Below, piece after piece: positions 16,184-25,277 of a DNA stretch of 64,000 nucleotides. Under the pieces are notes generated by a model. It was given only the letters and a program-made list of their open reading frames with translations, ran no database searches and was not told the origin of the DNA. Within the stretch, counting starts at the first letter, position 1, and each line of letters starts with the position of its first letter. Position numbers and translations under genes: made by a program. Source of the stretch: Anaerococcus vaginimassiliensis (GTDB lineage Bacteria > Bacillota > Clostridia > Tissierellales > Peptoniphilaceae); the NCBI RefSeq assembly GCF_900626155.1, contig NZ_LR130844.1, positions 600,191 to 664,190 on the forward strand. The letters run 5' to 3'.

Positions 16184-18085
16184 CTATACGTCAATGTTTG
16201 AAACGTACTTGGCGTTTTCTTGGATAAAGTTACGTCTTGGTTCTACCTTTTCACCCATTAAAAGTGAGAAGGTGTCATCTGTGCTTGTTGATTCAAAGTC
16301 TTCGTTTACTCTAAGTAAAACCCTGTGGTCAGGATCCATAGTTGTATCCCATAGTTGGTCAGCATTCATCTCACCAAGACCCTTATATCTGTTAATTTTA
16401 TAGTTTTCTACGTTTAATTCTTTTAAGACCTTATCTCTTTCAGCATCTGTATATACATAGCGTTCATTTCTACCATGACTTATCTTATAAAGTGGTGGTT
16501 GAGCTACATAGACATGTCCTTCGTCTATTAGAGGTTTCATGTATCTGTAGAAGAAGGTCAAAAGCAAGGTTCTAATGTGAGCTCCATCGACGTCTGCATC
16601 TGTCATGATTATGATCTTGCCGTAACGAAGTTTGGATATATCAAATTCCTTACCTATTCCTGTACCAAAGGCTGTAATCATAGCTTTTATTTCTTCTGAG
16701 TTTAGGATTCTATCAAGGTTTGCCTTTTCTACATTCATTATCTTTCCTCTAAGAGGTAGAATAGCTTGAATTCTATTGTCTCTTCCTCCCTTGGCAGATC
16801 CTCCCGCAGAATTACCCTCGACTATGAATATTTCGTTTTCCGCAAGGTCTGTTGATTGACAATCTGCAAGTTTTCCTGGAAGAGTAGTTGAATCTAGGAT
16901 AGATCTTTTTCTAGTTAAGTCTCTCGCTTTTCTAGCAGCTTCTCTTGCTCTTCTTGAGGCTAGAGCTTTTTCTATGATAGACTTGGCAGGTTTTGGATTT
17001 TCTTCTAAGAAAGCTTGAAGCCTTTGGCTAACAAAGGTATCTACAGCTCCTCTTACTTCAGAGTTTCCAAGTTTTGCCTTGGTTTGACCTTCAAATTGAG
17101 GTTCAGATATTTTAACTGAAATTATAGCTGTGATTCCTTCTCTGATATCCTCACCTTGGAGGTTATCTTCATTTTCTTTTATGAATTTAAAGTTTCTTGC
17201 GTAGTCATTTACAGTTCTGGTTAGAGCTGATCTAAAACCTGATAAGTGGGTTCCACCTTCTAGTGTATGGATGTTGTTAGCATAAGTTAAGATATTTTCG
17301 CTATAGCCATCTGTATATTGAAAGCTAACTTCTACTTCTATATCTTCTTGCATTCCATCAAAATGAGGAGTTACGTCCATTATAGGTGTTTTATTTCTAT
17401 TAAGATATTTTACAAATTCGCTAATTCCACCGTCGAATTTGAAACTTTCTGAGAAATCTTCCCTTTGATCCTCAAAGATTATCTCTACGCCCTTGTTTAG
17501 AAATGCCATTTCTCTAAATCTATTTTCTAAAGTCTTCCTATCGAAAATAGTTGTATCAAATATTTCTTCATCTGGCTTAAAGGTAATCTTGGTTCCAGTT
17601 TCCTTTGTATCACCTATTACTTCAAGTTCGCTTGTGACTTCGCCTCTGGAAAAAGACATCTTGTATATATGGCCATCTCTTTTAACTTCAGCTATTAGGT
17701 ATTCACTTAGCGCATTAACTACAGAAACACCAACTCCGTGTAGTCCTCCAGAAAATTGGTAGGCCTTATCATCAAACTTACCACCTGCGTGAAGAACTGT
17801 AAGAACAGTCTCTAGGGTTGACTTGTGGGTTGTTGGGTGTTCCTTTACTGGAATACCTGATCCATCATCTTCTACTGTTATTATATTATCTTTTGATACT
17901 ATAACTTTTATGTAATCACAACGACCAGCTAGAGCCTCATCTACGGAGTTGTCTACTACTTCGTATACTAGGTGGTGAAGCCCTCTCTCACTGGTTGATC
18001 CTATATACATACCAGGTCTTAGTCTAACTGGCTCAAGCCCCTCTAAGACCCTGATGTTACCAGCATCATAATTATTTTCTTGCAT
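16184..18085 (-). CDS. gyrB: DNA gyrase subunit B
   Basis: This is the ATPase subunit of DNA gyrase, about 633 residues, with the GHKL ATP-binding N-terminus ([40 protein letters not shown]). The Toprim domain has [28 protein letters not shown] and DADVDGAHI, and the C-terminal GyrA-binding region has [19 protein letters not shown]. The start is the ATG at 18085, one base after the recF stop, with AAAGGA upstream. A longer frame from 18109 would sit inside recF. Confidence 0.98.
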   Translation of the reverse strand: MQENNYDAGNIRVLEGLEPVRLRPGMYIGSTSERGLHHLVYEVVDNSVDEALAGRCDYIKVIVSKDNIITVEDDGSGIPVKEHPTTHKSTLETVLTVLHAGGKFDDKAYQFSGGLHGVGVSVVNALSEYLIAEVKRDGHIYKMSFSRGEVTSELEVIGDTKETGTKITFKPDEEIFDTTIFDRKTLENRFREMAFLNKGVEIIFEDQREDFSESFKFDGGISEFVKYLNRNKTPIMDVTPHFDGMQEDIEVEVSFQYTDGYSENILTYANNIHTLEGGTHLSGFRSALTRTVNDYARNFKFIKENEDNLQGEDIREGITAIISVKISEPQFEGQTKAKLGNSEVRGAVDTFVSQRLQAFLEENPKPAKSIIEKALASRRAREAARKARDLTRKRSILDSTTLPGKLADCQSTDLAENEIFIVEGNSAGGSAKGGRDNRIQAILPLRGKIMNVEKANLDRILNSEEIKAMITAFGTGIGKEFDISKLRYGKIIIMTDADVDGAHIRTLLLTFFYRYMKPLIDEGHVYVAQPPLYKISHGRNERYVYTDAERDKVLKELNVENYKINRYKGLGEMNADQLWDTTMDPDHRVLLRVNEDFESTSTDDTFSLLMGEKVEPRRNFIQENAKYVSNIDV

Positions 18086-18086
18086 A

Positions 18087-19166
18087 CTATTCCTTTCTAA
18101 TATTTCCATCCACTATATAAGATATCTTATCTTTATCTATATATTCCAAACTCTTTGTATTAGTTGCAGTGATTATTGTTTGATAACCTCTTAGGTTTTC
18201 TAGTAAAAATAAGGATCTTTTCTCATCAAGCTCTGAAAATACATCATCAAACAAAATAACAGCCTCATCGCCTGTTACTTCCTTAGTTAGTTTAACCTCT
18301 GCAAGCCTTATATTTAGAATTGCAGATCTCTGTTGCCCTTGGGAGGCAAAGTTTTTAGTATTTTTACCATTTATAGAAATTTCTATATCGTCTCTATGGA
18401 TTCCCTTTTGGGTAGTTAAATATTTAAGGTCATTTGCTCTGCCTTTTTTAAATTCTTCTACATAAGAAGAAAAATCATCTGCCAAAATATCTGGTAGATA
18501 CTTCATTTCCAAAATTTCACTTCCTTCTGTTAAGGATGAGTTAAACTCTCTAGCAAACTTTTCTAGGATATTTACAAATTTCTTCCTTGTCTTATATATA
18601 CTAAAGCCTAGCTTCATCAAATTTTCATCGAAGGCGTTTAATTGCTCATTAAAATAAGAAGAAGACTTATTTTTTAAAAGTCTATTCCTCTGGTATAAAA
18701 TTTTGTCATAATCTCTTTTCTTGGCCTTATAGGAAAAATCAATTCCCTCTATAATTCCATCTATAAGATCACGCCTTAGATTGGGTCCTTCTTTGATTAT
18801 TGCAAGGTCTTCTGGAGTAAAGAGGACTATTTTAAAAAGAGACCTTAAATCTTTTCTCCTATCATACTTTACTCCATTTACAAAAATACTCTTATCCTTA
18901 TCCTTAACTTCTATAGAAACTTCCTTAAAAGACCTACCCTTTCTAATGGTTCCTTTTAGCCTCATCTGACTTTGGGAAAATCTTATAATATCCTTATCCC
19001 TAATCTTTTTAAAGCTAGTTCCATTTGCCAAGTAATAGACACTTTCCAAAAGGTTTGTCTTGCCTTGGGCATTATCTCCTATAAAAATATTGTAATCTTC
19101 GTTAAATTCTACACTTTGATAAAAATAATTCCTAAAATTATTAAGTTTTAAATCTTTTATCCACAT
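18087..19166 (-). CDS. recF: DNA replication and repair protein RecF
   Basis: This SMC-like ATPase helps load RecA at gapped DNA in the RecFOR pathway. The 359 residues have Walker A GDNAQGKTN at about 31-39, the signature region FASQGQQRSAILNIRLAE and Walker B VILFDDVFSELD. The start ATG overlaps the S4-protein stop by one base. Position between the S4 gene and gyrB is the standard Firmicute arrangement. Confidence 0.97.
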   Translation of the reverse strand: MWIKDLKLNNFRNYFYQSVEFNEDYNIFIGDNAQGKTNLLESVYYLANGTSFKKIRDKDIIRFSQSQMRLKGTIRKGRSFKEVSIEVKDKDKSIFVNGVKYDRRKDLRSLFKIVLFTPEDLAIIKEGPNLRRDLIDGIIEGIDFSYKAKKRDYDKILYQRNRLLKNKSSSYFNEQLNAFDENLMKLGFSIYKTRKKFVNILEKFAREFNSSLTEGSEILEMKYLPDILADDFSSYVEEFKKGRANDLKYLTTQKGIHRDDIEISINGKNTKNFASQGQQRSAILNIRLAEVKLTKEVTGDEAVILFDDVFSELDEKRSLFLLENLRGYQTIITATNTKSLEYIDKDKISYIVDGNIRKE

Positions 19167-19372
19167 TATATGATTGTAATTAAAATATCATCGAATTCTA
19201 AAGTATCATTTTTGTATAATTTTTTGCCTGGAAGATAGGAAATCTCACCGTTTATTAGGACTCCTTCTTCTTTTATTATATGTTTAGCAATCCCTCCACT
19301 TGGCACTATATTTATAGCTTTTAGGAGGTCTTTGGCTGCTATTACGTCTGCTTCAAATTCTATTTTTTCCAT
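19166..19372 (-). CDS. S4-domain RNA-binding protein (YaaA-like)
   Basis: A 68-residue small protein with an S4-like RNA-binding core (LLKAINIVPSGGIAKHIIKEEGVLING, then EISYLPGKKLYKNDTLEFDD). It is found between dnaN and recF in many Firmicutes and is linked to ribosome or RNA functions. The ATG at 19372 has GAGGA about five bases upstream. The longer frame from 19390 starts within the end of dnaN. Confidence 0.9.
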   Translation of the reverse strand: MEKIEFEADVIAAKDLLKAINIVPSGGIAKHIIKEEGVLINGEISYLPGKKLYKNDTLEFDDILITII

Positions 19373-19379
19373 ATTTTCC

Positions 19380-20492
19380 TCAATTTGCAAGTCTTACTGG
19401 TAGAACTAGATAAGTAAAATCTTCATTTTCGTAGCTTGAATTTTCTGGATAAATCAAACATGGATTTAGAGAAGATTTGAAATTTAATTTAATCTTTGTA
19501 GAATCACATGCCTTTACACCTTCTTGCATATATCTTGCGTTAAAGGCTATATCTAAGTTTTCTCCTTTTTGTTCTACATCTATAACTTCTTTTACATCAC
19601 CAATCTCAGAGTTTGATTTGATAACCATGGAAGAATCCGCTACTTCTATTTTTATTAGGTTGGCTCTGCCTGGATCTGCCAATACTTGGGCACGGTCTAG
19701 GGAATTTATAAGTTCTCTTTTGTCTAAGATTATAGTTGTTTCTGAAATATCGTTTATTATATTCCTATAATCTATGAAGTTTTTATCTATTACCTTGCAT
19801 TGCATTGTAGTGTTTTCACTTACAAAAATTAAATCATTATCATTTTTGTAAAGTTTAGTCTTAGTATCTTCCGTAATTATCCTTGACCATTCTATAAGGG
19901 ATCTTTTAGGAATGATATATTCGCTGTCCTCATAATCTGTCGGATAATCTAATTTCACCTTCTTTAGAGCTACCCTATAACCATCAAGGGCTACCATATT
20001 TAAAGATCCTTCTTTTAGCTCAAATAGAATCCCTGTTAGGGCAAGCTTAGTTTCATCTAAAGTTGTTGCAAACTCAGTTTGACTTATTGATCTTTTTAGA
20101 ACGTCATTAGCTATTTCTATAGGTGTAGTTTCCGGAATTTCTATATCATTTTTTTCGAAGTAGTCAAAGGCTATAAGGTTAAAGTTAGATGATGAACATC
20201 TAATGCTTATTTTCCCTTCTTTGTTAGATATAGTGACTAAATCATTAGGCAGTTTTCTAACGATATTAGATATAAGACTAGCTTTAACTGCCATTTCTCC
20301 TTCTTCATCTACTATAGCATCTACAGAAGTTTTGATAGAAATCTCTCCATCAAATGCCATTAGGTATAAAGAGTTTTCTTTACACTCAAAGTATATTAAT
20401 TCATGGATCTGTATATTGGTACTTTTTGAGACAGCCTTACTAGCGATATTAATAGCATCTATCAATTCTTGCTGATTAATTCTAAATTTCAT
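19380..20492 (-). CDS. dnaN: DNA polymerase III sliding clamp (beta subunit)
   Basis: The processivity clamp of the replicative polymerase, 370 residues, with three clamp domains of about 120 residues each and the family C-terminus (DFTYLVLPVRLAN). AAGGAG precedes the ATG. It lies downstream of dnaA across a 225-base gap that carries DnaA boxes and a DnaA-trio tract, so its leader is also part of the origin. Confidence 0.97.
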   Translation of the reverse strand: MKFRINQQELIDAINIASKAVSKSTNIQIHELIYFECKENSLYLMAFDGEISIKTSVDAIVDEEGEMAVKASLISNIVRKLPNDLVTISNKEGKISIRCSSSNFNLIAFDYFEKNDIEIPETTPIEIANDVLKRSISQTEFATTLDETKLALTGILFELKEGSLNMVALDGYRVALKKVKLDYPTDYEDSEYIIPKRSLIEWSRIITEDTKTKLYKNDNDLIFVSENTTMQCKVIDKNFIDYRNIINDISETTIILDKRELINSLDRAQVLADPGRANLIKIEVADSSMVIKSNSEIGDVKEVIDVEQKGENLDIAFNARYMQEGVKACDSTKIKLNFKSSLNPCLIYPENSSYENEDFTYLVLPVRLAN

Positions 20493-20717
20493 ATTTGCTC
20501 CTTAACTTATTATATATACTTAGTAGTATTATTAGTAGGGGGTGTATATATGTGGATAAGTTCCTTAAACATTTTGATTTAGCCAATAACCCTTGGTGAT
20601 AAGATGTGGGTACAAAAAGGACAAAGTCGCTAGTTTTCCACATTATCCACAGGATACAAGCTTAAAGATCATCAAATAAACTTATCAACATACTTATCCA
20701 CAGACTTATAAACAATA
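20493..20717. other. oriC, dnaA-dnaN side: DnaA boxes and predicted unwinding site
   Basis: DnaA boxes with the core TTATCCACA occur at 20551-20559 (reverse), 20643-20651 and 20694-20702, with TTATCAACA at 20682-20690. Next to the 20551 box come GGGG (20539-20542) and six triplets TAG TAG TAT TAT TAG TAG (20521-20538), followed by an AT-only tract toward dnaN. Seen from the opposite strand this is box, C-run, then CTA-type triplets, the layout of the DnaA-trio unwinding element in Bacillus subtilis. Confidence 0.85.
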
Positions 20718-22097
20718 TTACTCTGTTAGATCTTTATATAGACTTTCTATTTCTTTTTTGAAGTCTTCATCATCTTCTATTTGCTTTTGGATTTTTTCTA
20801 TACCATGAATTATTGTCGTATGGTCTCTATCGAAAGAATTAGCAATTGTTACTAAAGAATCATTTAGGATTTCTCTTGATAGATACATGGCAATTTGCCT
20901 TGGATTTACAATTTCTTTCTTTCTAGATTTTCCCTTAAGATCAGTTAGCTTTACTCCATATTTATCAGCTACTTGTTTTTGAATATCTTCGATATTTACG
21001 TGTTTTTTCTTATTTTGAACTCTAGTTCCAACGCCAATTATGGCATCTTCCATGGTAACTACTTCTCTATTGTCTGATTTAGCATAGGCTATAGCTGTAG
21101 ATAAAGCTCCCTCAAGGTCTCTTATGTTTGTGTCGATATTTTCAGCTATATAAAATAATATTTCATTATCTATATAAGCACCTAGCTGATCGAGCTTTTT
21201 TTGGAGTATTGCGACTCTAGTTTCAAAGTCTGGCTTTCCAATATCAACTATAATTCCCCAAGAAAATCTTGAAACGAGCCTATCTTCTAGACGCTTTATT
21301 TCTTTTGGTGGTCTATCCGATGATATTACGATTTGCTTGCCTGTATTATAAAGGTCGTTAAAGGTATGGAAGAACTCTTCTTGTGTTCCTTCCTTTCCAG
21401 CTATAAACTGGATATCATCTATAAGAAGGATATCCACAGACCTGTATTTTTCTCTAAATTTCTCATTTTTGGTAGACCTTAGGGCTGCAATCATTTCATT
21501 GGTAAATTTCTCACTAGATAAATACATAACATAGGCATCATCTCTGTTATCTAAGATTTCATGAGCTATAGCTTGCATTAAGTGAGTTTTCCCTAAACCG
21601 CTTTCTCCATATATAAAGAGAGGATTGTATAATCTCGCCTGTGATTTGTTGGAAATATTTTGAGCAACTGCCTGACTCACCCCAAGGGCATATTGGTTGG
21701 ATTTACCTTCTACAAAGTTTTCAAAGATATTTTCATCTTCAAGTTGAGGCCTAGGAAAAGATGTCACTTGATTTATTCTCATTTGCCCATTTGAATCGTA
21801 ATCCTTACCTAAGGTTAGGACTTTGTTGTAATTTTCAGCATCTTTAGCAACTACTGATACCTTTAGGTCTTTACCAGTCTTATCCTTTATGTTATCTAAA
21901 GCAAGTTGTAATTGAGGTGTCCATATTTTTTCATAGATAAAAAGTGTGTCTTTTTTTGGAACCTCAAGATATAAAACACCATTGTACATGTTTAGTGGCT
22001 TTAAAATACTAATCCATGTATTAAATTGCTGGGTATCCGTTACATGCACTTTCATTTCGTTTTTTAATTCATCTGTAATGTATTCTAGATTCGTCAT
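20718..22097 (-). CDS. dnaA: Chromosomal replication initiator DnaA
   Basis: The origin-binding AAA+ initiator, 459 residues. The N-terminal interaction domain is followed by AAA+ with Walker A GESGLGKTH and Walker B ILLIDDIQF (both around residues 165-235). The C-terminal domain IV has the DnaA signature helix-turn-helix (SFDRDHTTIIHGIEKI). It is flanked on both sides by DnaA boxes. The promoter at 22351-22379 has a box directly upstream of its -35, which suggests autoregulation. Confidence 0.98.
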   Translation of the reverse strand: MTNLEYITDELKNEMKVHVTDTQQFNTWISILKPLNMYNGVLYLEVPKKDTLFIYEKIWTPQLQLALDNIKDKTGKDLKVSVVAKDAENYNKVLTLGKDYDSNGQMRINQVTSFPRPQLEDENIFENFVEGKSNQYALGVSQAVAQNISNKSQARLYNPLFIYGESGLGKTHLMQAIAHEILDNRDDAYVMYLSSEKFTNEMIAALRSTKNEKFREKYRSVDILLIDDIQFIAGKEGTQEEFFHTFNDLYNTGKQIVISSDRPPKEIKRLEDRLVSRFSWGIIVDIGKPDFETRVAILQKKLDQLGAYIDNEILFYIAENIDTNIRDLEGALSTAIAYAKSDNREVVTMEDAIIGVGTRVQNKKKHVNIEDIQKQVADKYGVKLTDLKGKSRKKEIVNPRQIAMYLSREILNDSLVTIANSFDRDHTTIIHGIEKIQKQIEDDEDFKKEIESLYKDLTE

Positions 22098-22740
22098 CCA
22101 TCCTACCTTCCTTCAAAAGTTATACACATAATATAAATGTCTAATTACTAAAGTTAACTTAGAAAAAATAGACTTATCCCCAGATATAGGATAACTTGTG
22201 GATAACTTTTATGTTGATAATTGTATTAGCTTAAAAATAAGGATTATGTAAGATAATTATAGGAAAAAATAAAAACTCTATAAATTTATCCACAGGAAAG
22301 ACTTAAATTTAGCTTTAAAATACACTTATACATATACTTTTACACAAGCAATTATACTATAAACAAGCTGTTTAATCAACTTATCCACATTTTTATTTTA
22401 AAATTTGGGAAAAGTCAAAATAGGTTTCTGAAAAATAAGTGGATATGTGGATAAGTCTGTGTATTTATTTAGGTTTTTTCATAGTTTTTATAAAAAAGCT
22501 TAAAATTAGACAAGATAAAATAAAGTATTAGTTAATTTTACAAAAATATTCACTGAAAAAGTCTGTCAAAAACTTGTGCACAAAAAACTTCTACACAAAG
22601 TTATCAACAATGAATTTATATTCGATATAACCTAGTAAAAATGATATAATATACAATATTAAAATAGATATTATTCAATAATTTAATCTTCCAAAAGACT
22701 ATAATAAGTAGATTATTTTTTATTAAATATCTTGACAGAT
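22098..22740. other. oriC, upstream of dnaA: DnaA box cluster
   Basis: This roughly 700-base gene-free AT-rich stretch carries at least eight DnaA-box-like 9-mers: 22120-22128 (TTATACACA), 22174-22182 (TTATCCCCA), 22197-22205, 22212-22220 (TGTTGATAA), 22286-22294, 22381-22389, 22446-22454 and 22601-22609 (TTATCAACA). Those at 22197, 22286, 22381 and 22446 match TTATCCACA perfectly on one strand or the other. Together with the dnaA-dnaN gap this makes a bipartite origin. Confidence 0.88.
22351..22379 (-). promoter_or_regulatory. dnaA promoter
   Basis: On the minus strand TTGATT (22379-22374), a 17-base spacer and TATAAT (22356-22351). A perfect DnaA box begins two bases upstream of the -35, so DnaA could control its own gene. 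The leader is about 250 bases. Confidence 0.7.
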
Positions 22741-22760
22741 TAGCTTTATTTCAATATAAT
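22732..22760 (+). promoter_or_regulatory. rpmH promoter
   Basis: Consensus TTGACA, a 17-base spacer and TATAAT, about 35 bases upstream of the rpmH ATG. This is one of the strongest promoter matches in the window, as expected for a ribosomal protein gene. Confidence 0.92.
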
Positions 22761-22794
22761 AGTAGGAGTCAAAAAAAGAGTAGGAGGTGTAAGC

Positions 22795-22929
22795 ATGAAG
22801 AGAACTTATCAACCAAACAGAAGAAAAAGATCTAAAGACCACGGCTTCAGAAAAAGAATGTCAAGCCCAGGTGGAAGAAGAGTGCTTAAAGCTAGAAGAA
22901 GAAAAAACAGAAAAAAATTATCTGCTTAA
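22795..22929 (+). CDS. rpmH: Ribosomal protein L34
   Basis: A 44-residue protein of the 50S subunit. It begins [22 protein letters not shown], then has a [19 protein letters not shown] end, so it is complete and typical. GGAGG precedes the ATG. It is first in the rpmH-rnpA-yidD-yidC-jag cluster, transcribed away from the origin. Confidence 0.98.
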   Translation: MKRTYQPNRRKRSKDHGFRKRMSSPGGRRVLKARRRKNRKKLSA

Positions 22930-22953
22930 GTTAGACAATTATATACAGGTTAA

Positions 22954-22978
22954 ATAGAGGGCCTTTTTAAGGCTCTTG
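22954..22978 (+). terminator. Possible weak terminator or attenuator between rpmH and rnpA
   Basis: A short imperfect hairpin with core GCCTT (22961-22965) pairing AAGGC (22969-22973) and an outer AGA/TCT pairing has only a weak T tract. It may lower readthrough from rpmH to rnpA, or have no function. Confidence 0.35.
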
Positions 22979-23021
22979 TTTATATAATTTTAACTTCCGC
23001 AGAATAGTTAAGAAGTGTTTA

Positions 23022-23372
23022 ATGGAAAAAAGAATTAGTTTAAGAAAAGACACAGACTTTCAAAGAGTTTACAAAAAAAACCAAGCTTTTTACAACAGGG
23101 ACTTTACGATTCTTATAAAGAAAAATAACCTAGACCATCCACGCTTTGGATTTACTATAAGTAAGAAGGTAGGAAAGGCGAATGTCAGAAATTCCCTTAA
23201 GAGAAAGCTAAGAGACATAGTTAGGTTAAATTATTCTAATATAAACAATGTTGATATTGTAATTATACCTAAGAAACATACGACAGATTTTACTTACGAT
23301 AAATTAAAAAAATCTTTGGGTCACGTTTTAAGTAAAGCTTTTAAAAAGAAGATGATTTTTTATGTTAAATAA
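23022..23372 (+). CDS. rnpA: Ribonuclease P protein component
   Basis: The basic protein subunit that helps RNase P RNA cleave 5' leaders from pre-tRNA. It has 116 residues with the family signature region [25 protein letters not shown] (central RNR-type helix) and a Lys-rich composition. It overlaps yidD by 11 bases. Confidence 0.96.
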   Translation: MEKRISLRKDTDFQRVYKKNQAFYNRDFTILIKKNNLDHPRFGFTISKKVGKANVRNSLKRKLRDIVRLNYSNINNVDIVIIPKKHTTDFTYDKLKKSLGHVLSKAFKKKMIFYVK

Positions 23373-23577
23373 AATTTTCATTAAGATGATAAGGTTTTAT
23401 CAAAGATTTATTTCTCCACAATTAGGATATTCAAAGTGCAAGTACTATCCAACTTGTTCCCAATACGCCCTTGAGGCCTTTAACAAGTATGGATTTTTCA
23501 AGGCATTTTCTATGTCTTTGTGGAGAATTTTACGATGTAATCCATTTTCTAAGGGTGGATATGACCCAGTAGATTAG
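23362..23577 (+). CDS. yidD: Membrane protein insertion efficiency factor YidD
   Basis: A 71-residue small protein with the YidD signature ([34 protein letters not shown], three conserved Cys) and the family end [13 protein letters not shown]. It is thought to act near the YidC insertase at the membrane. The gene starts within rnpA and precedes yidC by 31 bases. Confidence 0.96.
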   Translation: MLNKIFIKMIRFYQRFISPQLGYSKCKYYPTCSQYALEAFNKYGFFKAFSMSLWRILRCNPFSKGGYDPVD

Positions 23578-23608
23578 TACCTACAGATTAATAATAGATG
23601 GAGTTTAT

Positions 23609-24343
23609 ATGTTCAATTTTATAGCCAGTATTTTAGGTAAACTGATGAGATGGACTTATGATAGCCTCTCAGCAAATTTTGCAGAACCTACAAATATTAG
23701 TTTTTATGCCATAGCAATAATATTAATGACCTTGCTTGTAAGTCTTATGATTATACCAATGACCATAAGCCAACAAAAACAAGCAGAAAGAACTAAGGTT
23801 TTTAAACCAAAGATGGAAGAAATCCAAAAGAAATATGGCTACGACCAACAGATAATGCAACAAAAAATGCAACAACTTTACAAGGAAGAAGGGGTAACCC
23901 CTGGTATTTCAGGTTGTCTAGTAATGATAATTCAAATTTTAGTCCTATTTGGCTTGTTTAGAATGATGAGTGATACCACAAAGTATGTATTCCCAGAAGG
24001 ACTGGACAATGTAAAGACAAACTTCTATTGGATACCAACCCTTCTTGATAAAGACCCTTACTGGTTTGGTCTTCCACTACTAACAAGTTTATCCCAATTT
24101 GCAGTTCAGCTTTTCTCAATGAAAACTAACCCACAAATGCAACAAGGTGGAGCTATGGGAGGAATGAATAACATGTTCCTTCTTATGCCATTGATGTATT
24201 TCTTTGTATTTAGAGGATTACCAGCAGGTTTGCCACTATATTACACCCTAAGTTCTTTATTTAGACTTGTAATAATGGTAATAATGCATTTTGCTATGAG
24301 AAATAAAAAAGAGGATCTAGTAGATGAAAAAGTCAATAATTAA
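23609..24343 (+). CDS. yidC: Membrane protein insertase YidC (SpoIIIJ type)
   Basis: This integral membrane insertase/chaperone works with or without SecYEG. The 244 residues are the short Gram-positive form without the large periplasmic domain. Five membrane segments are visible, with the cytoplasmic hairpin rich in Gln/Lys (SQQKQAERTKVFKPKMEEIQ). No clear lipobox is seen at the N-terminus, unlike Bacillus SpoIIIJ. It overlaps jag by 20 bases. Confidence 0.95.
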   Translation: MFNFIASILGKLMRWTYDSLSANFAEPTNISFYAIAIILMTLLVSLMIIPMTISQQKQAERTKVFKPKMEEIQKKYGYDQQIMQQKMQQLYKEEGVTPGISGCLVMIIQILVLFGLFRMMSDTTKYVFPEGLDNVKTNFYWIPTLLDKDPYWFGLPLLTSLSQFAVQLFSMKTNPQMQQGGAMGGMNNMFLLMPLMYFFVFRGLPAGLPLYYTLSSLFRLVIMVIMHFAMRNKKEDLVDEKVNN

Positions 24344-25199
24344 AAGTGCAAAAACAAAAGATGCAGCTATTGAGCTTGCCCTAGATGAAATTGGTAAAAG
24401 TAAAGACGAAGTTGAAATAGAAATACTAGAAGAAGAATCTAGTGGATTTTTAGGATTAATTGGAAACAAAGATGCCGTAGTTAGAGTAAGCTACGAAGAG
24501 GATATAAAAGAAGCTCTATCTAATTTAGAAAGAGAAATTGAATCTACAAAGTCTTTTGGAACAGAAAATGAAGATTTTGAAGCAGATAAGGATATAGAAG
24601 CTCCAGAAGAAATAGTAGAAATCAAAGAAGATGAAAAAGAGACTCTAAAGACTGATATAGAAGAAAAAGATCAAGAAATAGAAGTTATAGAAGAAAAAAA
24701 AGAAGTAGTAGATTACGGCAGAGCTAAACAACAATCAGATATAGACAAGTTCTATGAGTCAAAAGAGCTTCTCGAAAATATACTAAAGGCTATGCATTTT
24801 GAAAATGTTAGTGTAATAGGAAATCTTGAAGACAACATTATAAAACTTGAAGCAAAAGTAGATGAAAAAGATACAGGAATTGCCATAGGTAAGGGCGGAG
24901 TTACCCTAGATGCAATTGAGCTTATAGTAAGAAAAGCAGTTGATTCTAGAAGAAATAATGTTAGACTTAATATAGATATTAACAACTACAAGAAACGCAG
25001 AGATGAGAAAATAATTGATCTTGCAGCAGATACTGCAAGAAAGGTTGCTAAGAGTAAGAAAAGTTGGAATCTAAGATATATGAATTCATATGAGAGAAGA
25101 CTTGCCCATGAAGAAATCTCTAAACATAAAAATGTCTCTAGCCACTCAGAAGGAGTAGAGCCAAGAAGATATGTAGTTGTAGATTATATTGAAGAATGA
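24324..25199 (+). CDS. jag: RNA-binding protein Jag (KhpB)
   Basis: A 291-residue RNA-binding protein. The N-terminal Jag_N domain (residues 1-50, KSAKTKDAAIELALDEIGKSK) is followed by a highly acidic linker (about 70-135), a KH domain with GKGGVTLDAIELIVRKAVD and a C-terminal R3H domain (MNSYERRLAHEEISKHKNVSSHSEGVEPRRYVVVDY). In Firmicutes it pairs with KhpA and influences cell elongation and mRNA control; that role is inferred by family. Translation is coupled to yidC. Confidence 0.95.
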   Translation: MKKSIIKSAKTKDAAIELALDEIGKSKDEVEIEILEEESSGFLGLIGNKDAVVRVSYEEDIKEALSNLEREIESTKSFGTENEDFEADKDIEAPEEIVEIKEDEKETLKTDIEEKDQEIEVIEEKKEVVDYGRAKQQSDIDKFYESKELLENILKAMHFENVSVIGNLEDNIIKLEAKVDEKDTGIAIGKGGVTLDAIELIVRKAVDSRRNNVRLNIDINNYKKRRDEKIIDLAADTARKVAKSKKSWNLRYMNSYERRLAHEEISKHKNVSSHSEGVEPRRYVVVDYIEE

Positions 25200-25215
25200 A
25201 AATTAAAGAATAAAT

Positions 25216-25247
25216 AAAAGCTTGTGCTTTAATGCACAAGCTTTTTT
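25216..25247 (+). terminator. Terminator after jag
   Basis: A perfect 12-bp stem AAAAGCTTGTGC/GCACAAGCTTTT with a six-base loop and T tail. It lies between convergent jag and nptA and can serve both strands. Confidence 0.92.
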
Positions 25248-25261
25248 AGTTGTTAATATTT

Positions 25262-25277
25262 TGTTTCACGTGAAACT
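25262..25277. promoter_or_regulatory. parS: parS site 1
   Basis: TGTTTCACGTGAAACT matches the ParB-binding parS palindrome (TGTTNCACGTGAAACA) at 15 of 16 bases. It overlaps the stop codon region of nptA. Confidence 0.88.

Noticed and set aside
20493-22794. tRNA or other structural RNA genes near the origin
   Set aside because: No cloverleaf or rRNA-like sequence was found; the gap is explained by DnaA boxes and promoters.
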